A stretch of DNA of 64,000 nt from Pegoplata infirma. Its lineage: Eukaryota; Arthropoda; Insecta; Diptera; Anthomyiidae. Within the stretch, counting starts at the first letter, position 1. Each line of letters begins with the position of its first letter. The translations under genes and the position numbers were made by a program. Of the stretch, positions 1-10,232 are shown piece by piece. Under the pieces are notes generated by a model that did not search any database, was not told where the DNA came from, and saw only the letters and a list, made by a program, of their open reading frames with translations. The stretch covers positions 236,523,462-236,587,461 of the forward strand of contig OY992538.1 in assembly GCA_963921195.1 (NCBI GenBank), in the 5' to 3' direction.

Positions 1-259
1 TGATTTAATTTTAATTATTTTGTATTTTAAATAGAATTTATTTAAACACTTGATACAAAAAAAATTAACCAGTCAGCCATTTTTTCAACAACTGATTTTT
101 TTCTTTCTCTTCTATTTTTTTTTCTTTCATAGTTGCATATGGCATTTTCGCTTATAAAATATAAAAACAACACAGCAAGACTAAAACAATTTTTGACTAC
201 ACAGCAACACTTTTTTAATTACGAAAAACGAAGACAAAAGAAAATTACCAAAAAATGAT
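1..259. other. AT-rich flank, nothing recognised
   Basis: AT-rich sequence with T and A runs. No coding exon, RNA gene or element end was recognised. Confidence 0.5.
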
Positions 260-480
260 TCTCCTTCGTGCCATTCAATCAAGCCGACCCAATTTTCGGC
301 GGCGGCGGCTCGACCAATTTTGCTCGGCGGCGGCTCAGTGTCGGCTGAACTTTGCTGTTCTAGTTTTGTTGTAAAATTTGTTTTTTGAACGGCGGCTACG
401 CGAAAAAAAGTTAAAAATTGTCAGGCGGCTGCGCGCAGCCGATTTTGAGCCGGTCGGCTTGATTCACTGCTTCGTGCTCG
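260..480. repeat. GC-rich CGG-repeat element with inverted ends
   Basis: A GC-rich island in AT-rich DNA. It is built from repeated CGGCGGCGGCT-type words and bounded by an inverted pair, CAATCAAGCCGAC near 276 and GTCGGCTTGATTC near 453. It looks like a small TIR or foldback element. No TSD was resolved and no ORF is present. Confidence 0.45.
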
Positions 481-520
481 TGCTTTGTCACAATCACAGT
501 ACATGAGTACACCATTTACA

Positions 521-1090
521 GATGTAATTCGAAAAAGATCAATTGTAATTCGAAGATTCTATTTGTAATTCGAAGATTCCATTTGAAATTCAAAGATTCC
601 ATTTGTAATTCGAAGATTCCATTTGTAATTCGAATACTCCAATTGTAGGGGGGCCCCCGTAGGCTAGTTGGTAGCGTGCTAGCCTTTCAACGTGGGGGTC
701 GTGGGTGTGATTCCCACCTGAACCCTTGGTTTTTTTCGCTATAACGAGACGACGGTCATTGTTACCAGTTCTCGGTTAGGTTGAGCTTATTAAAAATGAG
801 TTGTAAATAAATAGAAAAAATAAATAAAAATAATTGATCATGTGATCAAAACTATTATTATTATTATACTCCAATTGTAATTCGAAGATTCCATTTGTAA
901 TTCGAAGATTCCAATTGTAATTCGAAAAAGATCAATTGTAATTCGAAAAAGATCAATTGTAATTCGAAAAAGATCAATTGTAATTCGAAAAAGATCAATT
1001 GTAATTCGTAAAAGATCAATTGTAATTCGTAAAAGATCAATTGTAATTCGAAGATTCCAATTGTAATTCGAAAAATATCAACTGTATTTC
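521..1090 (+). repeat. Minisatellite array, ATTCGAAGATTCC family
   Basis: Tandem units of about 19-21 bp built on TGTAATTCGAAGATTCCATT and a variant with AAAAGATCAAT. The array is split by a SINE at 648-865. It starts beside ACACCATTTACAGATGTAA, a flank that reappears beside the other arrays of this family at 9170-9650 and 11700-12060, so the arrays probably travel within a mobile element. Confidence 0.85.
648..865 (+). mobile_element. SINE with tRNA-like head and perfect 14-bp TSD
   Basis: A 218-bp insertion in the minisatellite, flanked by the duplicated target ATACTCCAATTGTA (634-647 and 866-879). The head at about 655-730 is tRNA-like: a box-A-like TAGGCTAGTTGG and a box-B-like GGTGTGATTCC. 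The 3' end is an ATT simple repeat, as expected of a retroposed SINE. The intact TSD suggests a fairly recent insertion. It is not called as a functional tRNA because the acceptor stem and box B deviate. Confidence 0.75.
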
Positions 1091-1159
1091 CATTGATATT
1101 TTTCGAACTACAAAACCAAAGTTAAGGCACAGACTAATACAGACTCGACATAAGTGACA

Positions 1160-3458
1160 CACACAAAAAAAAATCGAGGTAATATTACCTAAAAATAAAG
1201 TATAACTTTATCTAAGTGCCAAGATAACATAGAGCCTACAAAGTTTTTAGACAATATTACTAAAAAGCCAAGGTGATTTTTAAAAAATCATATGTTCGAA
1301 AAATTAACTATGCTTTTAGGAAATATTCCTAGGAAACTTTGTAAACTTTACAAAGTTTAGTAAAGTAAATATTTATACACAAACTTTGGTAGTTTATCTA
1401 TTTTATTTTGTTAATAAGCAAACTATAAATAATTCCACACTTAAATAAAAAAATTAATTGATTTTATTATGTTTTTATTTGTAAAAAATATTTTTTTTTA
1501 AATAGGAAATTACAATTGTTGTTTATCTTTAAAGAATAGTCTAAGACATTTTTTCTATAGAAAAAAGATCAGATTCTGCGACATTTTTTTATAGAAAACA
1601 ATTTCAGATTATGCAACATTCTTTTTATAGAAAAAATATTAGATTCTGCGACATTTTTTCTATACAAAAAAATCATAAATTCTTAGACATTTTTCCTATA
1701 GAAAGTATCTCAGATTCTGAAACATTTTTGTACACTGAAAAAAAAATTTACCATTTTTAAAGCATGTTGAACTTAATTTAAAAAAAGGAGGGTATGCGAG
1801 GGCTCCAAAGATATTAATTCTTCTTCCAAGTATATTTTTTCCTAAAACATAGTAATGCATTTACTTAAATATATCTTAAAAGTAAGTAAAATTGTACTTA
1901 ATACAAGTTTAATTGATTTTATCCAGAGGAAAAATATTTTTTTAAAATAAGTAAAAATTTCCTTAAAATTACGGATTCTGTGGACCCTATGGAGTCCCAA
2001 TGTGAGGACCCTACGGGCCCCCAATATATGGGGTCCGCCCATGAGTATGTGCATACACTATTATAGGGTCACTAATTTTTGATCCAAAATTTTGGTCAGA
2101 ATCGCTCTATCTTGCTTAGTTTTCGAGATATGGGAATGGGGTCTTGAGAAATTTGATCATGAAATAACTCGAAAACTATAACTCAGAGGGCTTTTGGGTC
2201 TTCGGCGGTCATATTCTACAAGTTAAGGACTACAAAAATGTCTTTAGAATTTTTTTCCTATCTGCAGTATTTGCAGAGTTATAGGCATTTGAAAATTCCT
2301 TGAAAATCGAAATTTGGATTTAAAGTTAGGGTCTCATGGGGTCTCCAGATGGGGTCCCCAGATGGAGTCCCCAAAATACCTTAAGTAGTTTTTCCTTACG
2401 TTAAGTAAATTCTCTCTTAAACTGACGAAGATATGGACTCAAATAAAGTCAATGAAATAAATAAAATAAAGATTACTTTTTTCTTAAATTAAAACAAAAC
2501 TTGATTAAATTAAAGAAAATGCGTTTTGGAATTAAAGATTAGTACTTATTTGATTCAATGTCTTGAAAATGTCTATACTATTTTTAAGTAAGTTACGTAC
2601 TTATTTATTTTTTTTGCTCACAATTTAAATTTTTTTCTTTTAAGTAATACAAAATTTTTTAATAAACCATTTTTTTCTTAAATGCAATCAATTCGCCATA
2701 AATGTAAAGAATATTTAACTTAATTTAAAAAAACAAATTAAGGAAAACTCTTGTGCTTTTTGAAGTATTTGCATGTACTTTCTTCAAGTTTATTTTCTTT
2801 GTTTTAAGTAAAACCACCTTATATTAAGATACGTTGAAGTAAATTCCAAAACCGTCCCCCTTGCTGTGTTTGTTCGGTTCCTGCATTTGGTGCATCTTGT
2901 GACGTGGATTGTATTATTAATATAATCGCCTGGTTTATTTGCCGATTACTCAAGATGTATTACAGCTCGAAGGGCGACGAATCAGCGAGTTCCTAGAGTT
3001 CCTTTTACTGCTCATTCCTGTAAAGAATGAAAAACACAACATTGGCAATCAAATAAGTTCTTAATTTCCATTTCGTAATGACTCACCGCATTCAGGGAAA
3101 TGATAGTGACAACGATGTAAATTTATGAATGTTGGATAGATAAAGATGAGTATCTTCTTCTCCTAATATATGTATTAATGAATATTTTTACAATATACTT
3201 ATTTTTACAATATACTTATTTTTATTTAATTAAATTTTTTCTAAACCGAAAATTCACAATGACACTAAAAAATCTAAATAAAACTAAATTCGAAATTTTA
3301 TATATTTTCCTTTGTAAATCTTACATGGTTAATTGTCGAAATTGTAAAGTAAAATTATACTGGTGGCATAGGTAATAAGTCGTGGCTTTTAATTTTCATA
3401 CAAAAATAATTCACCTAAGCCAGCCTAGATAACATTACCTCGACTTTTTTTTTCTGTG
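1160..3458. mobile_element. Family H: 2.3-kb TIR element, 2-bp CA TSD
   Basis: The TIRs are CACAC then nine A and TCGAGGTAAT on the left, and ATTACCTCGA then T-run and CTGTG on the right. The flanks are CA and CA. The interior has no transposase-like frame. It holds a degenerate tandem array (1530-1745) and low-complexity AT sequence. It belongs to the group with CAC...GTG ends and 2-bp TSDs described in the findings. Confidence 0.7.
1530..1745 (+). repeat. Degenerate tandem repeat, AGATTCTGCGACATTTTT motif
   Basis: About five imperfect units of 40-50 bp, each reading roughly AGATTCTG.GACATTTTT then CTATAGAAAAA. Related degenerate units lie inside elements T (22830-23480), S (24060-24440) and U (49640-50950). 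Confidence 0.6.
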
Positions 3459-3464
3459 CAGATC

Positions 3465-3830
3465 ATAGAAAAGATTAGAATGTACGCACTGTTGTATTTG
3501 ATGTTTTTTCCAATATGGTGGCAAAATGCTTGTTCTTCCTCATCTCACACGTATTTAATATCAAATTAGATTCTTTGTTCATAAAAAATGGAATTTGTCT
3601 TTAATTTAATTGCATTTATTATTTATTTTGCTTTATTCAACGTTTTTTTAAAGATAATACGCACTATTGATAGTTTAAAAACTTTTTTTTTTCTCTTTAG
3701 TTGTTTGCTTTGTTGTTGTTCTTCTTTATGTTGCATTGTTTTTATTAAACGTCAAAAGTTACATAATGTGCTGTCACTAATACTTATTCAAGCGAAATAC
3801 GACTCTGTTTCAATTCTATTTTTTTCTATG
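3465..3830. mobile_element. Family K element (K1)
   Basis: Ends are ATAGAAAAG and TTTTTCTATG. It is related to K2 (46333-47146), which has a perfect 9-bp TSD. The interior shares ACTTTTGACGTTT-type sequence with family C. The flanking target duplication here is imperfect, and the left edge abuts element H. Confidence 0.55.
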
Positions 3831-3976
3831 GTGCAGATGTCAAAAAAGTAGTCTTGAACCATATGGTTAATGTTTTCAAATTATTCTACGAATTAGGTTA
3901 GAAAGAGAAAGCTAATATAACGCGCCATTAGAAAAATGGATGCCAGATCGGTTTTTGTTGTTTCACTCACTCCTAA

Positions 3977-4109
3977 GTGTTTCTTCACAATACAGCAGCA
4001 AGCAGCTGAGCAGCAAAATTTTTACATGTATTTTGTTGTTGCCGCAACAACAAAACACATATAAAAATTTTGCTGCTCAGCTGCCTGCTGCTGTATTGTG
4101 AAGAAACAC
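3977..4109. mobile_element. 133-bp near-perfect palindrome MITE, TAA TSD
   Basis: Two arms of about 62 bp, starting GTGTTTCTTCACAATACAGC and ending with its complement, fold into a nearly perfect hairpin. TAA flanks both sides (4110-4112 on the right). The 3-bp TAA target fits PIF/Harbinger (Tourist-like) MITEs. The palindrome would be strongly cruciform-prone. Confidence 0.75.
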
Positions 4110-4112
4110 TAA

Positions 4113-4239
4113 CCACCTAATTTTGTAAAACGCAACGCGCCGCGTTGTCAAAATCTCTTTGTAATTTGTTTTTGTTACAACAATAAATTGTATTGGAATT
4201 TTGACAACGCGGCACGTTGCGTTTTACAAAATTAGGCCA
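4113..4239. mobile_element. Family N foldback MITE (N1), TAA TSD
   Basis: Ends are CCACCTAATTTTG and CAAAATTAGGCCA, with arms of about 40 bp carrying AAACGCAACGCG. It is flanked by TAA on both sides (4110-4112, 4240-4242). Related sequence occurs at 8483-8557 and at the ends of the large composite 47190-53266. Confidence 0.7.
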
Positions 4240-4363
4240 TAAGTCGTAGAAAGTGTTGCCATGTTAGCGTAAAACGGACTAAAAACCGCTGTGTTTTCTC
4301 CTAAAATCGCTTAGTTTTCCCACATTTTTTCTTATAAAACTCTATTGTCGAGTCTGTATTTAG

Positions 4364-4904
4364 CATAGGGGTGAAACGAATAAGTTTCGCACATGTTTAT
4401 GTATTAGTGACGGCACGCGCGTGTAACTTTTGACGTTTCATACAAAACGTAAACAAACAACAAAAATACAGATGCAAAAGCTCACACGTACAGGCACACG
4501 TATTCTAGGCAGAGAAGTAAATTTAGTAGTATTTTGAATGCGTCCATATTGAAAGTACCAAAATAAGCACTCGTGTTGCATGTCTATATCACAGACTAAA
4601 TACAGACTCAACAGTAGAGTTTTACAAGAAAAAATGGGGAAAAAATAAGCGATTTTAGGAGAAAATACAGCGGTTTTTAGTCCGTTTTACGCTAACATGG
4701 CAACACTTTCTACGAATTAGGAGTGAGTGAGACAACAAAAACCGATCTGGCATCCATTTTTTTTAGGGCGCGTTATATCAGTTTTCTCTTTCTAACCTAA
4801 TTCGTAGAATAATTTGAAAACATTAACCATATGGTTAAAAAATACTTTTTTGACACCTGTCATATTTGTCGAGTCTGTATTAGTCTGTGTCTATATAGTC
4901 TGTG
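4364..4904. mobile_element. Family C element (C1), 8-bp TSD GTATTTAG
   Basis: Inserted into A1, with GTATTTAG at 4356-4363 and 4905-4912. It carries the family-C core (GTGTAACTTTTGACGTTTCA, AAACGTAAACAAAC) and is itself interrupted by A3. Perfect 8-bp TSDs suggest hAT-type mobilisation. Confidence 0.7.
4591..4889. mobile_element. Family A MITE, 299 bp, 7-bp TSD (A3)
   Basis: TIRs are CACAGACTAA(A)TACAGACTC on the left and its complement on the right. TSD is TCTATAT at 4584-4590 and 4890-4896. No ORF. It is the same length as A2 at 6004-6302, so this is probably the full non-autonomous unit. Confidence 0.8.
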
Positions 4905-4938
4905 GTATTTAGTCTGTGGTTAAGGGCATAGTGATATA

Positions 4939-5323
4939 TGGTGTTTTCTTTTCTGGCAAAAAATGTACCTTTTTTTTGCATTTCGCCCCGAAAATTATGT
5001 TTTTGTGTTCTTTTCTAAAAAAATGTCAACCCTTATAAAGAATATCGTGTTCTTTTCTAAAAATGTCTGCCATATAAAGTGCAAAAAATTTGCACTTTTT
5101 ACCCCGTAAAAAATCACGGGGTTGAAATTGCCTTATACAACAGCTGACTTTTTCTGTGTTGTTTTCCCAAAACAGCTGTTAAATAAATACAGGGCAGAGT
5201 ATTGAGGTATGTTGTGTTCTATTCCAGTCAAATAAAATGCAATTTTTTGAAGGTGTGAGTTAAACATTTTAAAAATGTATACCCTAAAATGGCAAACATT
5301 TTTTTTCAGAAAAGAAAACACCA
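4939..5323. repeat. Foldback element with GGTGTTTTCTTTTCTG ends
   Basis: GGTGTTTTCTTTTCTGGCAA near 4939 is matched by an inverted TTTTCAGAAAAGAAAACACC near 5304. The interior repeats the word AAAATGT with TTCTTTTCTAAAAA. No TSD was resolved and there is no coding evidence. Confidence 0.5.
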
Positions 5324-5326
5324 ATA

Positions 5327-5572
5327 GTAATCCATCGACCGTTTTGTAGATCTGGCATCACCAAAGATAATTGGAAAATTCTGGCAATGCCAAACAAAAG
5401 TTCAAACGCAAAGCAAAGAGAGACAAAAAACAATCTGCATTCTCACTGTAAAACTGCTATCTTCCATCTCGCTCACATTTCGATTTGTGATAAAATTTCG
5501 TAAACAATACCATATGGTTTTTGTTTACTACTTTTTCAAACGCCATTTGTTGGACTACTCTATGACTCTGGT
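5327..5572. repeat. Family B repeat copy
   Basis: Starts near GTAATCCATCGACCG and ends near CTCTATGACTCTG. It contains ACCATATGGTTTTTGTTTAC and AATCTGCATTCTCACTG. Near-identical copies lie at 42956-44690 (interrupted), 44880-46203 (as two inverted arms) and 45349-45592. Small ORFs within it are incidental. Confidence 0.7.
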
Positions 5573-5597
5573 TAAGGGCCCATCAGACGGCATACAA

Positions 5598-5996
5598 ATC
5601 ATAGAGTAAGGAAAGAAAGAGAGTTTGAAAGGACCCAAAATCAGTCTGCAAGTTTATGAAAATTGGTAAACTTAATGTATTGCAGAAATTTAAAAATTTT
5701 GTAAAAATATCAAAGAGAATTAGAAAATGAGTAAATGTTACCCCTATTATTGAGAGGATTACCAATCTGTATTGAGAGGATTACCACTATTCCTGTTATT
5801 AAAATTCTCTCTTAACTAATTTCCCTACTTTATCCCCTGATTTTGGAGCATTTTGCCTACCCTTTCTACTTTTTCCCCTGATTTTGCAGCATTTTTTTAA
5901 AAATTTGCAGATATTTTCATACATAAAGAGAACCATTTTTTCCTTTGTAAAAAAAGAGTGCATATTTTTCGGCCCCATATAATCTGACACCCACTG
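5598..5996. repeat. 399-bp direct repeat, copy 1
   Basis: Almost identical to 6308-6706 at a constant offset of 710 bp, with only a few substitutions. The space between the copies is mainly the A2 MITE. The segment also has an internal short duplication, GAGAGGATTACCA repeated. No known protein was recognised in it. Confidence 0.85.
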
Positions 5997-6003
5997 GTAT
6001 CAT

Positions 6004-6302
6004 CACAGACTAAATACAGACTCGACAGTAGAGTTTTACAAGAAAAAATGGGGAAAACTAAGCGATTTTAGGAGAAAACACAGCGGTTTTTAGTCCGTTT
6101 TACGCTAACATGGCAACACTTTCTACGACTTAGGAGTGAGTGAGACAACAAAAACCGATCTGGCATCCATTTTTCTTATGGCGCGTTATATCAGTTTTCT
6201 CTTTCTAACCTAATTCGTAGAATAATTTGAAAACATTAACCATATGGTTAAAAAATACTTTTTTGACACCTGTCATATTTGTCGAGTCTGTATTAGTCTG
6301 TG
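6004..6302. mobile_element. Family A MITE, 299 bp (A2)
   Basis: Same TIRs and length as A3. The flanks GTATCAT and TTATCAT form an imperfect 7-bp target duplication. It lies exactly between the two 399-bp direct repeats. Confidence 0.75.
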
Positions 6303-6307
6303 TTATC

Positions 6308-6706
6308 ATCATAGAGTAAGGAAAGTAAGAGAGTTTGAAAGGACCCAAAATCAGTCTGCAAGTTTATGAAAATTGGTAAACTTAATGTATTGCAGAAATT
6401 TAAAAATTTTGTAAAAGGATCAAAGAGAATTAGAAAATGAGTAAATTTTACCCCTATTATTGAGAGGATTACCAATCTGTATTGAGAGGATTACCACTAT
6501 TCCTGTTATTAAAATTCTCTCTTAACTAATTTCCCTACTTTATCCCCTGATTTTGGAGCATTTTGCCTACCCTTTCTACTTTTTCCCCTGATTTTGCAGC
6601 ATTTTTTTAAAAATTTGCAGATATTTTCATACCTAAAGAGAACCATTTTTTCCTTTGTAAAAAAAGAGTGCATTTTTTTCGGCCCCATATAATCTGACAC
6701 CCACTG
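6308..6706. repeat. 399-bp direct repeat, copy 2
   Basis: Second copy of 5598-5996, about 98 percent identical by eye. High identity indicates a recent duplication. Confidence 0.85.
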
Positions 6707-6715
6707 AGCATCATA

Positions 6716-6869
6716 AAGGTACCTACAGACGACGCAATATTATGTACAATATTCAATTATATTGAAGGTGTGTGGGTAATATTGAAGATTGTACAATGGT
6801 CAATCTTACCCACACACCATCAATATAACTGAATATTGTACATAATATTGCGTCGTCTGTAGGTACCTT
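6716..6869. mobile_element. 154-bp near-perfect palindrome (family Y)
   Basis: Arms AAGGTACCTACAGACGACGC and complement, about 70 bp each, nearly perfect. The same terminal word, CGTCGTCTGTAGGTA, recurs at about 33004-33020 beside another foldback. It would extrude as a long hairpin. Confidence 0.75.
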
Positions 6870-6997
6870 AACACCTTTAGTAGGGGAAATTTTTTGTTTT
6901 CCGTTTTTGAATCTGGTGTTTTCTAACGATTTTTTTTTTTCTGATTTAGCGGGTTTTTACCAAAAAAATGTTGGCATCAGTGCTTATCTTCCACAAT

Positions 6998-7496
6998 CAC
7001 TGTTGCCAAGTTGGAGGGTTTCCCGCTAAATCTAGCGCTTTTTGTTTGGATTTAGCGGGGAAAAATTGATTTTAGCGGGAACGGTGCTTTAGCGGGAAAA
7101 TCTAGCGCTTTTTATTTGGATTTAGTGAGTCAAATTTAGAGGTTTTTTCCAATTTTTCTTTTTTTTTTCAATCGAAAAAGCCAAGTTTGTCGAATTTTAG
7201 CGCTTTTTTTGTAATTTAGCGGGAAAATTTTGTATTTTCCCGCTAAAATTTTTTCGACCGTTTCTTGCGCGTTTTTAATGAAAATTAAATTTTCGTAGAA
7301 AAAATAATTTGGAGGTTTTTTTTTAAATTTTTCTTTTTTGTTTAACAAAAATGCCAAGTTTTTCGGTTTTTAGCGCTTTTTTTTGTAATTTAGCGGGAAA
7401 ATTTTAAATTTTCCCCGCTAAATTAATTTTTGGCGGTTTCTAGCGCTTTTTTCGTGAAATTTAGAGGTTTTTGGTTAAAAATAGTTGGCAACAGTG
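6998..7496. mobile_element. hAT MITE (Z), 8-bp TSD TCCACAAT
   Basis: Ends are CACTGTTGCCAA and TTGGCAACAGTG. TSD is TCCACAAT at 6990-6997 and 7497-7504. The interior is filled with TTTAGCGGG and CCCGCTAAA words in both orientations, as expected of subterminal transposase-binding repeats. A fragment with the same motifs lies just upstream (6890-6981). Confidence 0.85.
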
Positions 7497-7504
7497 TCCA
7501 CAAT

Positions 7505-8482
7505 CCTGACAAATGTCATTTTTGACATTCCACTGAACAATAACTGGCGTCTCAAATTTTTTTTCTTTGTGTACTTTTTAAAGAGACTACTAAAATAAAA
7601 ATACATAAATTTATTGAGAAAAAAGAAAACAAAATAGCAAACATAAATTCTTTAAAATGGACGAGATATGTATTTAAACATATAAAAAACATAAAAACAA
7701 TTAAACTAAGTACGCTGGTAAATGATTTTATTGAAAAATCTATTGATTAATGTGTAAGAAAATCTGTTTGTATGTATGTACAGGTGCGGTCAAAACAAAA
7801 GCTAGGGTAGTGAAAGTTGATTGCAAATTCTTTTACTAATTACAATTTATGCTTTGTGCAGGCAATTTATTTATTATTAAACAGAAATCATATTTAAAAA
7901 TTTATAGGCAATGTTGGTACATTCTTAAATATCAATTCAAAACATATAAATGTATAACAAGAATATATGTAAGTAGGTATGTAAATGTATAATTTTCTCG
8001 GCCTTTTCAAAAAAATCAATATTGTACAACGACGAATCTACTACTTACGTACGTATGAATACATATATATTAAAGTGGGCTGACAAAAAAAAATTAAACT
8101 GCGCAAATATTGCAGATAAATTGCGTTGACCGAATTTTTTCGAGAGAAGTTGATTCTAAATTTCTTGTTGGGAAGTTTTTATTCAATGTCCATTTTCTGG
8201 ATACTAGATATTACAGCTTTCTTTATACATATTGATATTTTTCGTACAAATTATGCTTGTGCAGATCCTATTCGCAGAATGTGCATTGGTTTTAACTCGT
8301 AATACAATTTTGTTGACTCTTCTAAGAATTATGCTCTTGTTAAAATCAACTATTTTGATAAATTTGAAAAGATTGCGTGACGATGACTATTTTAGTTTCT
8401 TTTAACGTTTGTAGTTAATTCAGGATTATCAATACTTAATTATTTTTTGAAATTATGTAGTAATAGTATATAAATGTATTTA
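7505..8482. other. AT-rich intergenic DNA, nothing recognised
   Basis: No exon with splice sites, RNA gene or clear element end was found. It contains TATGTATGTA-type simple sequence. Confidence 0.5.
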
Positions 8483-8910
8483 CTCCCTAATTTTGTAAAA
8501 CCCAACAATAAATTGTAAATTTTGACAACGCGGCGCGTTGCGTTTTACAAAATTAAGTCATTATTCTCTACATAAAAAACCGATTGATGACTTAAGGGTC
8601 TGCAGTTGGGTTATTACAAAATTAGGTCATTAGTGTCTACACACAAAAAAAATTCCAATGAAAGACTTTCATAGTATTTATGAACAAATTCATAAAATTT
8701 ATTAACTTTTCCATAATACTTATAAGTGAAATTTAAGAATATTTAAAATTTGTTCATAAATACTATGAAAAAGTTCAATAATTTAATGAAAAAGTTTTTT
8801 TTTATGTATTTGTACATAAATACTATGAATTTCGTTCATTGGCAAATATTTTTTTCTGTGTACATAATAAACCGATTGATGACTAATAAGGGTCTGTAGT
8901 TGGGTTATTA
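8483..8910. repeat. Family N fragment and a short tandem duplication
   Basis: A family-N foldback fragment (8483-8557, CCTAATTTTGTAAAAC with inverted partner) is followed by two copies of a roughly 70-bp unit containing ACCGATTGATGACT and GTTGGGTTATTAC. The second copy is interrupted by element G. Confidence 0.65.
8640..8860. mobile_element. Family G MITE, 221 bp, TA TSD
   Basis: Left end CACACAAAAAAAATTCCAAT; right end ATTTTTTTCTGTG preceded by ATTGGCAA. It is flanked by TA at 8638-8639 and 8861-8862. The uninterrupted sister unit (CTACATAAAAAACCG near 8571) confirms the empty site. Internal arms around CATAAATACTATGAA are inverted. Confidence 0.8.
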
Positions 8911-9165
8911 CTATCATTATTTTGTACATCCTTATTCGCTACGGTTCGGACCATGTTTTGAACGTGTTCCTCCATCATTGAAACGAATTCTCTCGGTCGG
9001 TTAGGGTGGGTATGTGGGTCCGTTTGAGAGAAAAAAAAAATAATGTTAATAAAATTATTTGAGCCAAATTTAAAGGAGCCGCTTGTTTGGGATCTAGGTC
9101 AAATAATTCTTGATGTGGATGACACGTTAAATTATGCAAATATGAACAATGCATGAAAAATCTAA
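8911..9165. other. Intergenic DNA, nothing recognised
   Basis: Slightly more GC-rich sequence around 8940-9030 with no convincing exon. Confidence 0.4.
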
Positions 9166-9650
9166 TTCAAAAACTCTTATTGTAATTCGGAGATTCCAAT
9201 TCTAATTCAAAAATCATTTAAATTTTAATTAATATTGCTCGAATAACAATTGAAATATTTGCATTACAAATGGAATCTTCGAATTATAAATGGAATCTTC
9301 GAATTACAAATGGAAACTTCGAATGACAATTAAAATCTTTAAATTACAATTATGTACAATCTTTTCGAAATACAGCTGTAAATGGTGTAGGGGTTTTCCA
9401 TTAATTAAAAAAAATATTCTGTGTTACAAGTGTTTAACTGTGTTTAAGTCCCCTAAAAGCTTGAAACATTTACGATGCCTAACAAGTTAGGAGGTCATTT
9501 TCTTAATGCACTCGACAATATCTACACCATTTACAGATATATTTTGAATTTGATTGTAATTGAAAGATTAATTTGTAATTTTAAGATTTTATTTGAATTT
9601 GAAGATTATATTTGCATTTCAAAGATTCTACTTGCAAATCTAATATTTAA
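9166..9650 (-). repeat. Minisatellite, ATTCGAAGATTCC family, reverse orientation
   Basis: Reverse-complement units (AATGGAATCTTCGAATTACA) at about 9170-9370 end at CAGCTGTAAATGGTGTAG. A second, weaker run at about 9520-9650 starts at CTACACCATTTACAGA. These are the same flanks as the array at 521-1090. Confidence 0.75.
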
Positions 9651-10170
9651 TTTTTTTTGTTTGTTTTTTGCTCCACAGTTTTTACATTTTCGATATATCA
9701 GTCCACTTTAATATACATACATTCCTTCTATGTACGTTAAATTGTAAAACACTTGTACGGTGGTAAATTTTGTTCGCTCGTTGTCTCGTTCGTCGTCTTT
9801 TGTGCTGCTGATGATTCTTCTTCCTCTTTTTTTTATCTTGCAACTTTTGACGTTTTACGCCCAAATTTTCAGTTCATATTATACATAGAGACGAATGATG
9901 GCACCTAAAATGGAATGCATTTACTCATCTTAGTTGCAATAAACTATCAATTTTCCAAAACAAAAAAGCTTTAATACAATATTCTCGAAAAAATACTTAT
10001 TTCATAGTTAGTGGTGATATGTGTATAGAATTGTCCATAAGATGAATGAATTGAATGGTGTTGGCATGAAGATCTATTAACCGGTAGTTAATAATACTCC
10101 TTTATAATATTCTTTTTTTGTTTATCCAAATTAAGAATAATTGCAACTGGAACTATTTTTTTATTTATTA

Positions 10171-10232
10171 TAGACGAGTAATTTGTTATTGTTAAAAGCA
10201 ATACAAGAGATAAAGAAATTGATCAGCACAGA
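10171..10232 (+). promoter_or_regulatory. Probable 5'-UTR exon start of p120ctn
   Basis: A polypyrimidine-like tract ending TTATTATAG gives a plausible 3' splice site at 10171-10173, about 60 bp ahead of the p120ctn ATG. This implies an upstream non-coding exon that I could not locate. The start context is CACAGAATGG. Confidence 0.5.

Larger units (their letters stand above)
1129..4918. mobile_element. Family A element, heavily interrupted (A1)
   Basis: A copy of the element seen intact at 4591-4889 and 6004-6302, with ends CACAGACTAATACAGACTC and its complement. It is expanded by insertions: H (1160-3458), K1 (3465-3830), two small foldbacks (3977-4109, 4113-4239) and C1 (4364-4904). Its own sequence can be followed across each junction by comparison with the intact copies. 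Confidence 0.65.

Noticed and set aside
655..730. A functional tRNA gene
   Set aside because: Box A and B deviate, the acceptor stem is poor, and the segment is the head of an inserted SINE with a TSD.
5583..6700. Paired 60- and 63-codon ORFs as duplicated small genes
   Set aside because: They coincide with the 399-bp duplication and lack start context or protein-like features; duplication alone explains the pair.
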